Positions 54,821-63,945 are shown, numbered from the stretch's first letter. The stretch: DNA of 64,000 bases from Actinomycetota bacterium (GCA_020637055.1 JACJWR010000004.1:124001-188000); one strand, 5' to 3'. Notes: a model not told the origin generated them from the sequence alone. A program made the numbers and translations.

Positions 54821-56911
54821 TCACCGGGAGTCTGCCAGTTGCTGGGCCTGGATCGCAGTGATGGCGACGGTGTTGACGATGTCGGTCACCAAGCAGCCGC
54901 GCGAGAGGTCGTTCACCGGCTTGCGCAACCCCTGCAGGATCGGGCCGATCGCGATCGCACCGGCACTGCGTTGGACCGCCTTGTAGGTGTTGTTGCCGGT
55001 GTTGAGGTCCGGGAAGACGAACACGGTGGCGCGACCGGCGACGTCCGAGTCGGGGAGTTTGGAGGCAGCCACCGAGAGGTCCACTGCGGCGTCGTATTGG
55101 ATCGGCCCTTCCACCAGCAACTCCGGGGCGCGCTCGTGCACGAGTGCGGTCGCCTCCCTGACCTTCTCCACGTCGCCGCCGGAGCCAGAGGCGCCGGTGG
55201 AGTAGGAGAGCATCGCCACTCGGGGTGGAATGTCGAAGGCGGCCGCCGTACGTGCCGAGGAGATGGCGATGTCGGCCAGTTGGGATGCGTTGGGGTCGGG
55301 GTTGACGGCGCAGTCGCCGTACACCAAGACCCGGTCGTGCAGCGACATGAAGAACACCGACGACACCACGGACACGCCCGGACTCGTGCGGATCACCTGC
55401 AGTGCGGGTCGGATGGTGTCGGCAGTGGTGTGGGCGGCACCGGAGACCATGCCGTCGACCTCGCCGTGGTCGACCAACAGGGTGCCGAACATGGACACCG
55501 AGGTCACCGCATCGTTGGCGATCTCCCGGCTCATCCCTTTTGACTTGCGGATTTCGTAGAGCTTGTCCGCGAAGCCGGGCCGTAGTTCCGAGGATGCGGG
55601 ATTGATGATTTCTGCCCCGGTCAACGACACCCCGAGCCGTGATGCCCGCTCGGCGAGCCCGCCGTCCGGGTCGAGGATGACCAGGTCGCAGACGTCCCGC
55701 TGGAGGATCCGTTCGGCCGCCAGCAGCACCCGGTCGTCGTTGCCCTCGGGCAGCACGATGCGCTGTTTGTCGGACCTGGCCTGAGCCAGCAGCCGGTGCT
55801 CGAACATCAACGGGGTGATCGCGGTGGATTCGGCCACGTCTAGCGCGGTTGCGAGTTCGTTGCCGTCCACGTGGTTCTCGAACAGACCCAGCGAGAGTGC
55901 GATGCGCCGGGCGTCCGACGCGGAGGTGACCGGCCGCAGGTCGGCCACGGCGGCCGCGGTGGTGTAGGTGTCCTGGCCGGTCAGGAGCAGCGGCATCGGC
56001 GGCCCGGGCAGCGTTCCCAAGAGGTCCAGGACGGATTGATCCGGCCGCACCCCGCCGGTGAGCAGCACCGCGCTCACCCTCCCCGAACTGTCGCTGTGTT
56101 GGGTCAGGGTGGCCGACACGATGACGTCGGAACGGTCGCCCGCAGTGATGAGCAGGATGCCCTCGTAGAGGTGTTCGAGCAGGTTGGGGATGGTCATGGC
56201 GGCGACCTTCACCCCGGAGACGTCCTGGCCGAGGGTGTCGTCGTTGCCCACCAGGATCTCCGCGTCCAGCATCTGGGCGATCTGCCTCACCGTCGGGTGG
56301 GCCATACGCGGGTCTTCGGGCAGCTGCCACACCGGAATCCGCAGGTCGGACACCAGCGCGGCGATCGCCTCCGATTGGCCCGGATCCACTCGGTTGATCA
56401 CCATCGCCGCGCAGGTCGCATCGTGATCCTGCAGCGCACCCAGGGCGGCCTTCGCGGCCCCCGCCACCTGATCGGCCCGGTGGCCGTGCCCACGGAGCAC
56501 GAGCACGACCGGTGCGGCCAAGTTCGTCGCCAGGCGGGCATTGAGGTCGAATTCGAAGGCCGCGCTGGCTCCGGTGAAGTCGGTGCCTTCCACCAGGATC
56601 ACGTCACACTTCGCGGCCAGGCTGTGGAACTTGGCCATCACCCGGGCCACCAATGAGTCGACCTCGGCTGGCGTGCCCGCGGAGCGGGTCTCGTCGGTGG
56701 TGACCCCGTAGGACTCCTCGTAGCTCTGCGCCAACTGATAGCGGCTGCGCATCAGGCCGATCATCGGGTCGCCATCGGGCAGATCCCGTACGACTGGGCG
56801 GAAGTAGCCGACCCGTTCCACGCGGGCCGAGAGCGCCTCGGCCATCCCCAGGCTCACCAGCGACTTGCCGCTCTCCGGTTCCAGTGACATCACAAACACG
56901 GCTTGCTCCAC
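54821..56911 (-). CDS. pta: Phosphate acetyltransferase, long (DRTGG-domain) form
   Basis: 696 residues, GTG at 56911. N-terminal P-loop-like domain (MSLEPESGKSLVSLG; VILVEGTDFTG), central DRTGG-type domain, C-terminal PTA domain (~380-696) with IVLPEGNDDRVL, YDAAVDLSVAASKLPDSDVAG and FPDLNTGNNTYKAVQRSAGA (quoted in parts: FPDLNTGNNTYKAVQR). Converts acetyl-CoA and phosphate to acetyl phosphate. The ~700-residue form is the usual actinobacterial or enteric Pta. Divergent from the unknown at 57005. Confidence 0.96.
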   Translation of the reverse strand: MEQAVFVMSLEPESGKSLVSLGMAEALSARVERVGYFRPVVRDLPDGDPMIGLMRSRYQLAQSYEESYGVTTDETRSAGTPAEVDSLVARVMAKFHSLAAKCDVILVEGTDFTGASAAFEFDLNARLATNLAAPVVLVLRGHGHRADQVAGAAKAALGALQDHDATCAAMVINRVDPGQSEAIAALVSDLRIPVWQLPEDPRMAHPTVRQIAQMLDAEILVGNDDTLGQDVSGVKVAAMTIPNLLEHLYEGILLITAGDRSDVIVSATLTQHSDSSGRVSAVLLTGGVRPDQSVLDLLGTLPGPPMPLLLTGQDTYTTAAAVADLRPVTSASDARRIALSLGLFENHVDGNELATALDVAESTAITPLMFEHRLLAQARSDKQRIVLPEGNDDRVLLAAERILQRDVCDLVILDPDGGLAERASRLGVSLTGAEIINPASSELRPGFADKLYEIRKSKGMSREIANDAVTSVSMFGTLLVDHGEVDGMVSGAAHTTADTIRPALQVIRTSPGVSVVSSVFFMSLHDRVLVYGDCAVNPDPNASQLADIAISSARTAAAFDIPPRVAMLSYSTGASGSGGDVEKVREATALVHERAPELLVEGPIQYDAAVDLSVAASKLPDSDVAGRATVFVFPDLNTGNNTYKAVQRSAGAIAIGPILQGLRKPVNDLSRGCLVTDIVNTVAITAIQAQQLADSR

Positions 56912-57004
56912 AGCCGTCAGCCTTACAGATCACCACCGTGGGTGTCGCGGCGCAGAGGCGACACCACGATCGGCGTTCCACCGCCCACGCTACGGTTGGC
57001 CACC

Positions 57005-57523
57005 ATGGGTGCCTTTGAAGTGCTTTCCGAGCCCGGTCCGAGGCTTTCCGGGGAGACCATCCGGGAAGTCGGATCCGTGTTCGGTTCCTACGTCGACTCC
57101 GATCGACAGGCGCCCATGCACGACGCGCTGGCGGACTTGGTGGCCGAACCCATGTCGCCGGATCAGTTGCTCAACGCCGTCGTCGGACTGGCGAACGTGA
57201 CATCCCTGGTCGTGCTGACGTTGGGCCAGACCGACGAGGCCGCAGCCGACCTCACGCGCGGAGTTGTGGCCCGCAGCGCACACGCCTCGACCGAGGGTGT
57301 CTTCCCGCAGGGCCCGGAAGATCCGTTGCACGCCGAGGCGCAGGCCTTCATCCTGCGCGTGTTCGGCGCCATCGATGACGAAGACCTGCCGACCGAGGTC
57401 GACGGCCGGCTGCTCGTTGCACTGGCCGCATACGGCGATGCCGCGGTGGTGCTGGCGGATCGGCTGGGCATTCCCCGATCGGTTTTGGGCCCGGCCTTGT
57501 CGGAGGCGGCGGCCCGGATGTAG
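57005..57523 (+). CDS. Conserved hypothetical protein, all-helical
   Basis: 172 residues from the ATG at 57005. No signal peptide or membrane helix. Sequence is helix-rich with repeated Leu/Ala/Val heptads (LLNAVVGLANVTSLVVLTLGQTDEAAADL, quoted short: NAVVGLANVTSLVVLTLG). No catalytic motif recognised. It ends 13 nt before the following GH-like gene and may share its transcript. Confidence 0.7.
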   Translation: MGAFEVLSEPGPRLSGETIREVGSVFGSYVDSDRQAPMHDALADLVAEPMSPDQLLNAVVGLANVTSLVVLTLGQTDEAAADLTRGVVARSAHASTEGVFPQGPEDPLHAEAQAFILRVFGAIDDEDLPTEVDGRLLVALAAYGDAAVVLADRLGIPRSVLGPALSEAAARM

Positions 57524-57536
57524 GACAATGGCGGGC

Positions 57537-58361
57537 ATGGCAGCGAAGCGGTCGGGGTGGTTGATCGCGATGCTGCTCGGAGTGGCGGCGATCGTGCTGA
57601 TCGGCACCGGATTCGTCAACGCCCTGCCGTCCATGATCAGCGGAGCGTCGCGACAGGCGCCGATCGTGGTGTCGCAGCCGCCGGCGGTGGATTTCGCGGC
57701 CGGCCCCCTGCTGGATTCCGGCTACGACGTGTCCTTCCCTCAATGCGGCCGATTGTTGCCAGCTCCGACGGAGGGATTCGCAATCGTCGGGATCCACGGC
57801 GGCCGCCCGTTCGCCGACCAGCCCTGTTTCCCCGATCAGGCGTGGTGGGCCCAGCAGCACAACGGTTTCGCGGTCTACATGAACACCGAATTCACCGGCG
57901 AGGGGGATCCCGCCGCGCTCGGCCGGGAGATGGCCGACGACGTGGCCATTCGGATCCGGATGCAGTACCTACCCGAGCAGACGCCGGTGTGGCTCGATGT
58001 CGAGACCGACAACTACTGGCGCGGAACACCCGAGCAACACAACGCGCTGATCTCGGCGATCGCCAATCGGCTCACCGAACTCGGCCACCCGGTGGGGGTG
58101 TACTCGGCTCCGAATCTCTGGCGCACGATCACCGGCGGTGCGGATCCCGGGATGCCGATCTGGTTGGCCATCGGCAAGGGAACCCGGGAGAAGGCGGAGA
58201 ACGCCTGCGGCCGGGTCGGTTTCGGCGGTCAGACGCCGTCGCTGGTGCAGTGGGTGCAGGTGGCCGAGGACGGCGCGCTGCTCGATCACAACCTGATCTG
58301 CCCGGGAGTCACGCCGACCGGTCTGTTGCTGCCCACGTCGAGTTGGCAGGCAGGGACGTAA
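57537..58361 (+). CDS. Membrane-tethered DUF1906-like (glycoside-hydrolase-like) protein
   Basis: 274 residues from the ATG at 57537 (an in-frame ATG at 57528 is possible). One N-terminal membrane helix or uncleaved signal (WLIAMLLGVAAIVLIGTGFVNAL), then an exterior domain: YDVSFPQCGR, GIHGGRPFADQPCFPDQA, TPVWLDVETDNYW, LGHPVGVYSAPNLWRTI, resembling the DUF1906/GH25-type TIM barrel. The Asp/Glu pair in WLDVETD fits a glycosidase active site. Target probably peptidoglycan or another wall polymer (inference). Four Cys may form disulfides. Confidence 0.72.
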   Translation: MAAKRSGWLIAMLLGVAAIVLIGTGFVNALPSMISGASRQAPIVVSQPPAVDFAAGPLLDSGYDVSFPQCGRLLPAPTEGFAIVGIHGGRPFADQPCFPDQAWWAQQHNGFAVYMNTEFTGEGDPAALGREMADDVAIRIRMQYLPEQTPVWLDVETDNYWRGTPEQHNALISAIANRLTELGHPVGVYSAPNLWRTITGGADPGMPIWLAIGKGTREKAENACGRVGFGGQTPSLVQWVQVAEDGALLDHNLICPGVTPTGLLLPTSSWQAGT

Positions 58362-58409
58362 CGGCGGGACCGGTGGCGTAGCGGGTAGCAGGTGAAGTAG
58401 AAAAGTCCT

Positions 58410-58940
58410 ATGAAGAAATCAATTCTCGCAGTTGTCGCAGTCGCCGCCTCCGCCGTCGGTTTCGCCGCCTACCGGCGCCAGCGGATGGCGCAGGCGATCG
58501 GGGAGGGGGCGGACTCCATGGCCACCACCTTCTCCGACGTCGCAGCCAAGGCCGCCACCTCGGTGGGCGAAGCTGCCGACGTCGCCGCCGCCTCCGTCAC
58601 CAAGGTCGCCGACAAGGCCAGCGACGCCGCCGCCACCGCTGGCAGCCGGGCCCAGGAAGTGGCCAACAAGGCAGCTACGGCCGTGGACAAGGGTGCTCAA
58701 GGCGCGGCCGACAGCACCGCGAAGGTGGCGTCGAAGACCGAGCAGGCTGCGGCCAAGGTGTCCAAGGCATCTCAGAAGGCCGCAGAGAATGCGTCGGCCT
58801 CGGCCACCGAAGCGGCCGGCAAGGTGGGCGAATCCGTCAACGAGATCGCCTCCGAACTCGATGAGGCCGAGGCCGAGGCCGCCGAAGCTGGCGAGAGCGC
58901 CGTCGACGAATCGGGCAAGGGCGCGGCCGGCGCCGCCTGA
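58410..58940 (+). CDS. Ala/Lys-rich amphipathic-helix protein with membrane anchor
   Basis: 176 residues starting MKKSILAVVAVAASAVGFAAY (one helix anchor). The remainder is Ala/Lys/Ser/Glu with 11-residue-like repeats (ATSVGEAADVAAASVTKVAD; AANKAATAVDKGAQGAADS-type stretches, quoted in parts) predicting a long amphipathic helix, and the tail is acidic. Such repeats recall LEA, apolipoprotein-like or histone-like stress proteins. No enzyme motif. No clear Shine-Dalgarno (AAAAGTCCT). Function open. Confidence 0.7.
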   Translation: MKKSILAVVAVAASAVGFAAYRRQRMAQAIGEGADSMATTFSDVAAKAATSVGEAADVAAASVTKVADKASDAAATAGSRAQEVANKAATAVDKGAQGAADSTAKVASKTEQAAAKVSKASQKAAENASASATEAAGKVGESVNEIASELDEAEAEAAEAGESAVDESGKGAAGAA

Positions 58941-59010
58941 GGGACTCCTCCGTGGCGGTTCCGGCGGGCGCCGGTAGGCTGCATCCAACACGACCACGGA
59001 GGTATTTCGC

Positions 59011-60792
59011 ATGTCGCTGCTCTTCAACCCCGCCGACTACCGCCCGAACCAATCGGACGATGCCACGGCAGCGGACCTGACCGCGCTGATCGAGTTCTTC
59101 GAGTCGAAGGGCTTGGCGCAGATGAAGGAAGAGCACCACGCGAACGCCTGGTACGACGACTTCCTCACCGCGTTGGCGAGCAACGGCACGTTCGCCCGAT
59201 TCGGCACACCCGCAGAGGTGGGTGCGCTGCTCGGCGCCTCCGACGCGCGCTGGGATACCACCCGGATCAACGAATTGAACGAGATCCTGGCGTTCTACTC
59301 CCTGTCGTACTGGTACGCCTGGCAGGTGACGGTACTGGGCCTCGGCCCGGTCTGGACCTCATCGAACGAGGCCGCGAAGGAACTCGTCGGAGAACTCCTC
59401 GCCGATGGTGCGGTGTTCGGTTTTGGGCTGTCCGAGAAGACGCACGGCGCCGACATCTACAGCACCGACATGGTGTTGACCAAGTCCGGCGACGGTTGGC
59501 GCGCCACCGGGTCGAAGTACTACATCGGCAACGGGAACGTCGCCGGCCGGCTGTCGGTGTTCGGGCGGTTCGCTGACGACGACCCGGACGCCCCGGGGGA
59601 GTACGCCTTCTTCCTGGTGGATCCGAGCCACCCGTCGTACACGCTGGAGAAGAACCTCGTGGCCTCGCAGATGTTCGTCGCCGCGTTCTCGCTGACCGAC
59701 TACCCGGTGGAGGCGAGCGACATCCTGCACACCGGCAAGCCCGCGTGGGACGCCGCGTTGGCGACGGTCAACGTCGGCAAGGCCAACCTCGGCTGGGCCA
59801 GCATCGGCATCTGCGAGCACGCGTTCTACGAAGCCGTCAACCACGCCAACAACCGCGTCCTCTACGGCACCACGGTGACTGATTTCCCCCACGTGCGGCG
59901 GATGTTGGCAGATGCCTACGCCCGCTTGGTGGCGATGAAGCTGTTCGCCGCCCGCGCCACCGACTACATGCGCACCGCGTCCGAGGACGACCGCCGCTTC
60001 CTGCTGTTCAACCCCCTGACGAAGATGAAGGTCACCGGGGAAGGGGAACGGGTCATCGACCTGCTCTGGGATGTGATCGCCGCCCGTGGCTTCGAACAGG
60101 ACACCTACTTCGAGCAGGCGGCCACGCACATCAGGGCCCTGCCGAAGTTGGAGGGGACCGTCGCGGTGAACGTCGCGCTGGTGCTCAAGTTCTTGCCTCA
60201 GTATCTGCTCGCCGCAGCCGGTCAGGGACCGGACCTGCCCGAGATCGGAGTGGTGCAGTACGCCAACGACGACGAATACCTGTTCGCCCAGGGCCCCGCG
60301 TCCGGACTGGGCAAGATCGGATTCCACGACCCAACCCCCGCGTTCGCCCGCTTCGCCCACCTTCCCAACGTGGCCATCTTCAGCGCGCAGATGAAAGCGT
60401 TCGCCAATCTGGTGACGTCGGCGCCGCCGAACGCCGATCAGCAGCGCGATCTCGACTACCTACAGTCGCTGGGCCAGTTGTTCACCCAGATCGTCTATGC
60501 CCAATTGGTGTGCGAGGCGGCCGCGCTGGCGCTCGACGCCGGCGGCACCCGGGAGGGGACGGTCTCCGACTTCAGCGATCTGTCGGAGGCCCACATCGAT
60601 CGGTTGTTCGCCGTCTTCGTGCAGGACTTGGCCGAGTACGCTCTGCAGTTGCACGGGCGGTCCTCGGCCACGCCGGAGCAGCGCGAGGCTGCGCTGCCCA
60701 TGATTGCTGCCCCGGTCATCGACCCGGTGGCAGAGAAGGACTTCGTCGCCGAAGTGCTGTCCTACGACGGTGCCTACACGATGGCCCCCTAG
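59011..60792 (+). CDS. Acyl-CoA dehydrogenase, long FadE5-type
   Basis: 593 residues, GGAGG 8 nt before the ATG. Longer than ordinary acyl-CoA dehydrogenases, like mycobacterial FadE5. SEKTHGADIYSTD (flavin/substrate region), GSKYYIGNGNVAGRLSVFGR, GYASIGICEHAFYEAVNHANNR-type block (GWASIGICEHAFYEAVNH), and a long C-terminal domain with four helices. Long-chain acyl-CoA oxidation is typical of the group. Stands between the Ala/Lys-rich gene and the TauE permease; no beta-oxidation partners here. Confidence 0.88.
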   Translation: MSLLFNPADYRPNQSDDATAADLTALIEFFESKGLAQMKEEHHANAWYDDFLTALASNGTFARFGTPAEVGALLGASDARWDTTRINELNEILAFYSLSYWYAWQVTVLGLGPVWTSSNEAAKELVGELLADGAVFGFGLSEKTHGADIYSTDMVLTKSGDGWRATGSKYYIGNGNVAGRLSVFGRFADDDPDAPGEYAFFLVDPSHPSYTLEKNLVASQMFVAAFSLTDYPVEASDILHTGKPAWDAALATVNVGKANLGWASIGICEHAFYEAVNHANNRVLYGTTVTDFPHVRRMLADAYARLVAMKLFAARATDYMRTASEDDRRFLLFNPLTKMKVTGEGERVIDLLWDVIAARGFEQDTYFEQAATHIRALPKLEGTVAVNVALVLKFLPQYLLAAAGQGPDLPEIGVVQYANDDEYLFAQGPASGLGKIGFHDPTPAFARFAHLPNVAIFSAQMKAFANLVTSAPPNADQQRDLDYLQSLGQLFTQIVYAQLVCEAAALALDAGGTREGTVSDFSDLSEAHIDRLFAVFVQDLAEYALQLHGRSSATPEQREAALPMIAAPVIDPVAEKDFVAEVLSYDGAYTMAP

Positions 60793-60804
60793 CCGGCGAC
60801 GCGG

Positions 60805-61587
60805 GTGGATCTCGCGCATGTGGTGATCGAGTTGGCCGCGGGCTTCGCGGCCGGGGTGTTCGCCGGAATCACTGGGGCCGGCGGCGGGATCCTTCTGGTT
60901 CCGATCCTCGTGTGGCTCGGCTTGCCGCCACTGGCTTCCACGGCCACCTCCAACGTGGCGATCTCGCTCACGGCACTGTCGGGCACGGTGACCAACACCC
61001 GAAAGTTCGATCTCCCCTGGCGGCGGGTGCTATTGCTCGCGATCCCGGCGGTGGTGTGCGCCCCGCTGGGCGTGATGTTGGCCGAGCGGCTTCCCACGGT
61101 GATGCTGCTCTGGGCCTTCGCGGCCTTCAACCTGATCTCGGTCGGGCTCCTGCAGCTGCGTCTGGCGTCCTCGTCGGCGCCCGTCGCCGGTTCGGATGCG
61201 GGCGAGGCGCTGCCAGCGGTACCTGCAACGCCCGCGGTGGCGACCGGTGGGGCGGGGGGACTGCTGGCGGGCCTGTTCGGTGTCGGCGGGGGCCTGATCA
61301 TGGTCCCGATGCAGACCTTGGCGTTGTCGACTCCGGTGCGACTCGCCTCCCGCATCAGCTTGGCGGTGGTGCTCTTCGCCAGCATCTCTGCGGTGGTCTC
61401 GCACGCGGTGACGCACGGTGACGTGCGCTGGTTGACCGGCGTGATCATGGCCGTGGGCGGATTCCTCGGTGCTCCGCTGGGTGCCAGATGGCTGCACCGG
61501 CTGTCGGACCTGCAGTCCACCCGGATCATCCAGGTGACGCTGGCGATTGTGGCCGTGTCGTTCGGCTGGCGGGCACTGGCCGGATAA
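60805..61587 (+). CDS. TauE/SafE-family sulfite or organic-anion exporter
   Basis: 260 residues, GTG at 60805, 12 nt after the acyl-CoA dehydrogenase. About eight membrane helices in two repeats: GITGAGGGILLVPILVWLGLPPLASTATS (quoted in parts: GITGAGGGILLVPILVW; LPPLASTATSNVAIS) and the second-half copy LFGVGGGLIMVPMQTLALSTP. This internal duplication is the family hallmark. Proposed exporters of sulfite, sulfoacetate or other anions; substrate unknown. Confidence 0.88.
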   Translation: MDLAHVVIELAAGFAAGVFAGITGAGGGILLVPILVWLGLPPLASTATSNVAISLTALSGTVTNTRKFDLPWRRVLLLAIPAVVCAPLGVMLAERLPTVMLLWAFAAFNLISVGLLQLRLASSSAPVAGSDAGEALPAVPATPAVATGGAGGLLAGLFGVGGGLIMVPMQTLALSTPVRLASRISLAVVLFASISAVVSHAVTHGDVRWLTGVIMAVGGFLGAPLGARWLHRLSDLQSTRIIQVTLAIVAVSFGWRALAG

Positions 61588-61662
61588 GACTGCGCTTCGT
61601 GCTCCGAGACTCAGGGGTACCCCGGGGGTGGACTTCGGGCGTCCCAAGGTGCACAATGGAAA

Positions 61663-61684
61663 TATAGTTACCTAGGCTAAGTAA
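61663..61684 (+). promoter_or_regulatory. Candidate MarR promoter/operator
   Basis: A -10-like TATAGT (61663-61668) overlaps the imperfect dyad AGTTACCTAGGCTAAGT centred on CCTAGG, in an unusually AT-rich spot 30 nt before marR. TTACCTAGGTAA-type dyads commonly precede actinobacterial MarR genes, so autorepression is likely. No good -35 is evident. Confidence 0.6.
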
Positions 61685-61714
61685 GTGCCTGTCATGGGTG
61701 TGCAAGGAGGAACC

Positions 61715-62152
61715 GTGGACCCAACGACGACCGAGGAGGACGTGGCCGCGATCGCGGCGGACGTCCATGTCGCGGTGATGAAGCTGGCCCGACGACTGCG
61801 GACCGAGTGGACCGAGGAACTCACCGCCACCCAAGTGGGCACCCTCGGGTCCGTCGTGCGCGAAGGGCCCATGCCGATCTCGGCACTCGCCGCTCGGGAA
61901 GGGGTGCGGGCGCCCTCGATGACACGAACCGTGAAGCTGCTCGAGGCCAAGTCGCTGGTCGCCCGCAGTCAAGACCCCGACGATGCCCGAGTGGTGGTGG
62001 TCTCAGCGACCGACGCCGGCCGGGCGGCGGTGGAACGGATTCGGCGCGCCCGGCGTGCGTGGCTCGCCGAACAGTTGGCGAGGCGCACGCCGGGTGAACT
62101 CGCCGCATTGCGTGCGGCGGCGCCGATTCTGACGGAGGTGGCGCAGAGTTGA
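61715..62152 (+). CDS. MarR-family transcriptional regulator
   Basis: 145 residues from the GTG at 61715, AAGGAGG 4 nt upstream; an in-frame GTG 30 nt earlier is less likely. Winged helix-turn-helix: VAVMKLARRLRTEW, ELTATQVGTLGSVV, PISALAAREGVRAPSMTRTVKLLEAKSLV (quoted in parts: SALAAREGVRAPSMTRTVKL) and the wing RSQDPDDARVVVVSATDAG. Usually a ligand-released repressor. It overlaps the MFS gene by 4 nt, so it probably controls that transporter. Confidence 0.92.
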   Translation: MDPTTTEEDVAAIAADVHVAVMKLARRLRTEWTEELTATQVGTLGSVVREGPMPISALAAREGVRAPSMTRTVKLLEAKSLVARSQDPDDARVVVVSATDAGRAAVERIRRARRAWLAEQLARRTPGELAALRAAAPILTEVAQS

Positions 62153-63435
62153 GCCGCACTTTTGCTTCCTTCAGCCACCGGAACTACCGCTGGTTCATCT
62201 CCGGTCAAGCGGTCACCAACATCGGCACCTGGATGCAGCGCATCGCCCAGGATTGGCTGGTGCTCGAGGTCACCCACGGCAATGCCGTGGCGCTCGGCCT
62301 GGTCACAGCCCTGCAGTTCTTGCCCTTCCTGCTGCTCACCCCGTTCACCGGGGTGGTGGCCGATCGATTCAGCCGGCGCGCGGTGCTGATGGTGACCGGT
62401 GCCGCGGGCGGCACGGCGGCGGCCGCCCTCGCAGTGACCACCATGGCCGGTGCGACGACGCTGGGGGTCATCCTCGCCGCCGGCGCCGTGCTGGGGGTGG
62501 CATCGGCGTTCGATCATCCCGCCCGGCAGGCGCTGCTGGGGGAGTTGGTGGGTCCGGATGAGCTGCGAAACGCCGTCGCGCTGAACGGTGCCACCTTCAA
62601 CATGGCCAGGATCGTCGGGCCGGCGCTCGCCGGTCTCGGGATCGCCGCACTGGGAACCGGGCCGGTGTTCGCGGTGAACGCGGCCTCCTTCGCGGTGGCG
62701 GTGTGGACGCTGACCCGGTTGCGTTCGGCGGACTTCCACCTCGTCGCCCGGTCCGCCGAGCGGGTGACGTTCACCGCCGGGCTGCGGTACTTGCGCTCCC
62801 GGTCCGATCTGGTCTTCGTCATCCTCGCTGTCGCGTTGGCGGCGGTGTTCGCGTTCAACTTCGCCTTGACCACCGCACTGATGGCCACCGCGGAATTCGA
62901 CCGGGGTGCGGCCGAATACGGCCTGCTCGGCACCAGCCTGGCCCTCGGCTCGATCACCGGATCGTTGCTGGCGGCCCGGCGCCGGGCGCCGATCGATCTG
63001 CGCTACGTATTCGCCGCCGGGGTCGCCTTCGGCCTGGTCACCGCAACCGCCGGGTTGATGCCCAACTACCTCACCTTCGTACTTTTCCTGCCATTGGCGG
63101 GATTGACCGCGTTGACCTTCTCGATCGGTGCCCAGAGCTACCTGCAGTTGCATACCGACCCGGGCATGCGCGGTCGTGTGATGGGCTTCTACGCGCTGGT
63201 CTTCTTCGGCAGCAATCCGGTCGGGGCACCGTTGCTCGGTTGGATTTCGATGCAGTTCGGCCCACGCTGGGCCCTCATCGGCGGTGGTCTGTTGGCGGCC
63301 GCCGCGTTGACCCTGCTCAGTCTGTGGGCGGCGCACCGCGGGATCTTCGCGGCCGGTCGGGCAGTTGCCATCCGGGCGGTCGACGAGGACGGCGGCGACG
63401 AGCAGCGCGAGCGAAAGCCGGTTCGCGTGGGCTAG
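62149..63435 (+). CDS. MFS efflux transporter (EntS/DHA3-like)
   Basis: 428 residues with a TTG start at 62149 overlapping the marR stop (TTGA); GGAGG lies about 10 nt upstream. Ten to twelve membrane helices: FSHRNYRWFISGQAVTNIGTWMQ start typical of DHA3/EntS proteins (quoted in parts: HRNYRWFISGQAVTNIG), TPFTGVVADRFSRRAVL, FDHPARQALLGELV, and MRGRVMGFYALVFFGSNPVGAPLLG (quoted in parts: MRGRVMGFYALVFFG). Likely exports a drug, siderophore or other small molecule. Substrate unknown. Confidence 0.9.
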   Translation: MSRTFASFSHRNYRWFISGQAVTNIGTWMQRIAQDWLVLEVTHGNAVALGLVTALQFLPFLLLTPFTGVVADRFSRRAVLMVTGAAGGTAAAALAVTTMAGATTLGVILAAGAVLGVASAFDHPARQALLGELVGPDELRNAVALNGATFNMARIVGPALAGLGIAALGTGPVFAVNAASFAVAVWTLTRLRSADFHLVARSAERVTFTAGLRYLRSRSDLVFVILAVALAAVFAFNFALTTALMATAEFDRGAAEYGLLGTSLALGSITGSLLAARRRAPIDLRYVFAAGVAFGLVTATAGLMPNYLTFVLFLPLAGLTALTFSIGAQSYLQLHTDPGMRGRVMGFYALVFFGSNPVGAPLLGWISMQFGPRWALIGGGLLAAAALTLLSLWAAHRGIFAAGRAVAIRAVDEDGGDEQRERKPVRVG

Positions 63436-63448
63436 GTTGGCGCCAACC
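63435..63448. promoter_or_regulatory. 14-bp perfect palindrome downstream of the MFS gene
   Basis: GGTTGGCGCCAACC begins at the last base of the MFS stop and ends 5 nt before the AAGGAGG of the next gene. It could be an operator for that gene or a loopless transcript end. No regulator is evident. Confidence 0.5.
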
Positions 63449-63464
63449 CGACAAGGAGGTCGCG

Positions 63465-63929
63465 ATGGGCAAGGCGAAGAAGTCGAAGGCTGACGAGGCC
63501 GCGCCGGCCGATGGCGCGGAGATCCCCACGACCGTGCTGTGGCGCGATGAGCCGGCGAAACACGACTACCCGGCGGCTGGCAACTACCTGAGCCTGTTGG
63601 CCGATCCCGACACGGTTGCCTACCTGGTGGATCAACTGCAGCACGCTCCGATCGAACACTTCCGCGCCAACGATCTGCTGCGGGCGGCCGGGCTGGAGTT
63701 GCTGCCGCTGGGGGACTACAGCGTGAAGGTGGACCTCAAGAAGATGATCCTGGGAACCCCGCTGTCGCCGGTGCTCATCGTGCGTGGCGACGTGCTCAAC
63801 GGCTTCCCGTTGACCATCGCCGACGGCTACCACCGGATTTGCGCCAGCTACCACCTCTCGGAGAAGACCTACATTCCCTGCAAGGTGGTCGATCTGCCGG
63901 TCAAGGAAGTCGTCCCGGACAAGTCCTGA
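63465..63929 (+). CDS. Conserved hypothetical protein with DGYHR motif
   Basis: 154 residues, AAGGAGG (63453-63459) 5 nt before the ATG. Lys/Ala-rich start (GKAKKSKADEAA), then a globular domain with FRANDLLRAAGLELLP, LSPVLIVRGDVLNGFPLTIADGYHRICASYHL (quoted in parts: VLIVRGDVLNGFPLTIADGYHR). The IADGYHRI stretch resembles the G-x-HR motif of the ParB/sulfiredoxin fold, but no activity follows from that alone. Small soluble protein; function unknown. Confidence 0.8.
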   Translation: MGKAKKSKADEAAPADGAEIPTTVLWRDEPAKHDYPAAGNYLSLLADPDTVAYLVDQLQHAPIEHFRANDLLRAAGLELLPLGDYSVKVDLKKMILGTPLSPVLIVRGDVLNGFPLTIADGYHRICASYHLSEKTYIPCKVVDLPVKEVVPDKS

Positions 63930-63945
63930 GTCGGGGGCGTACGGC

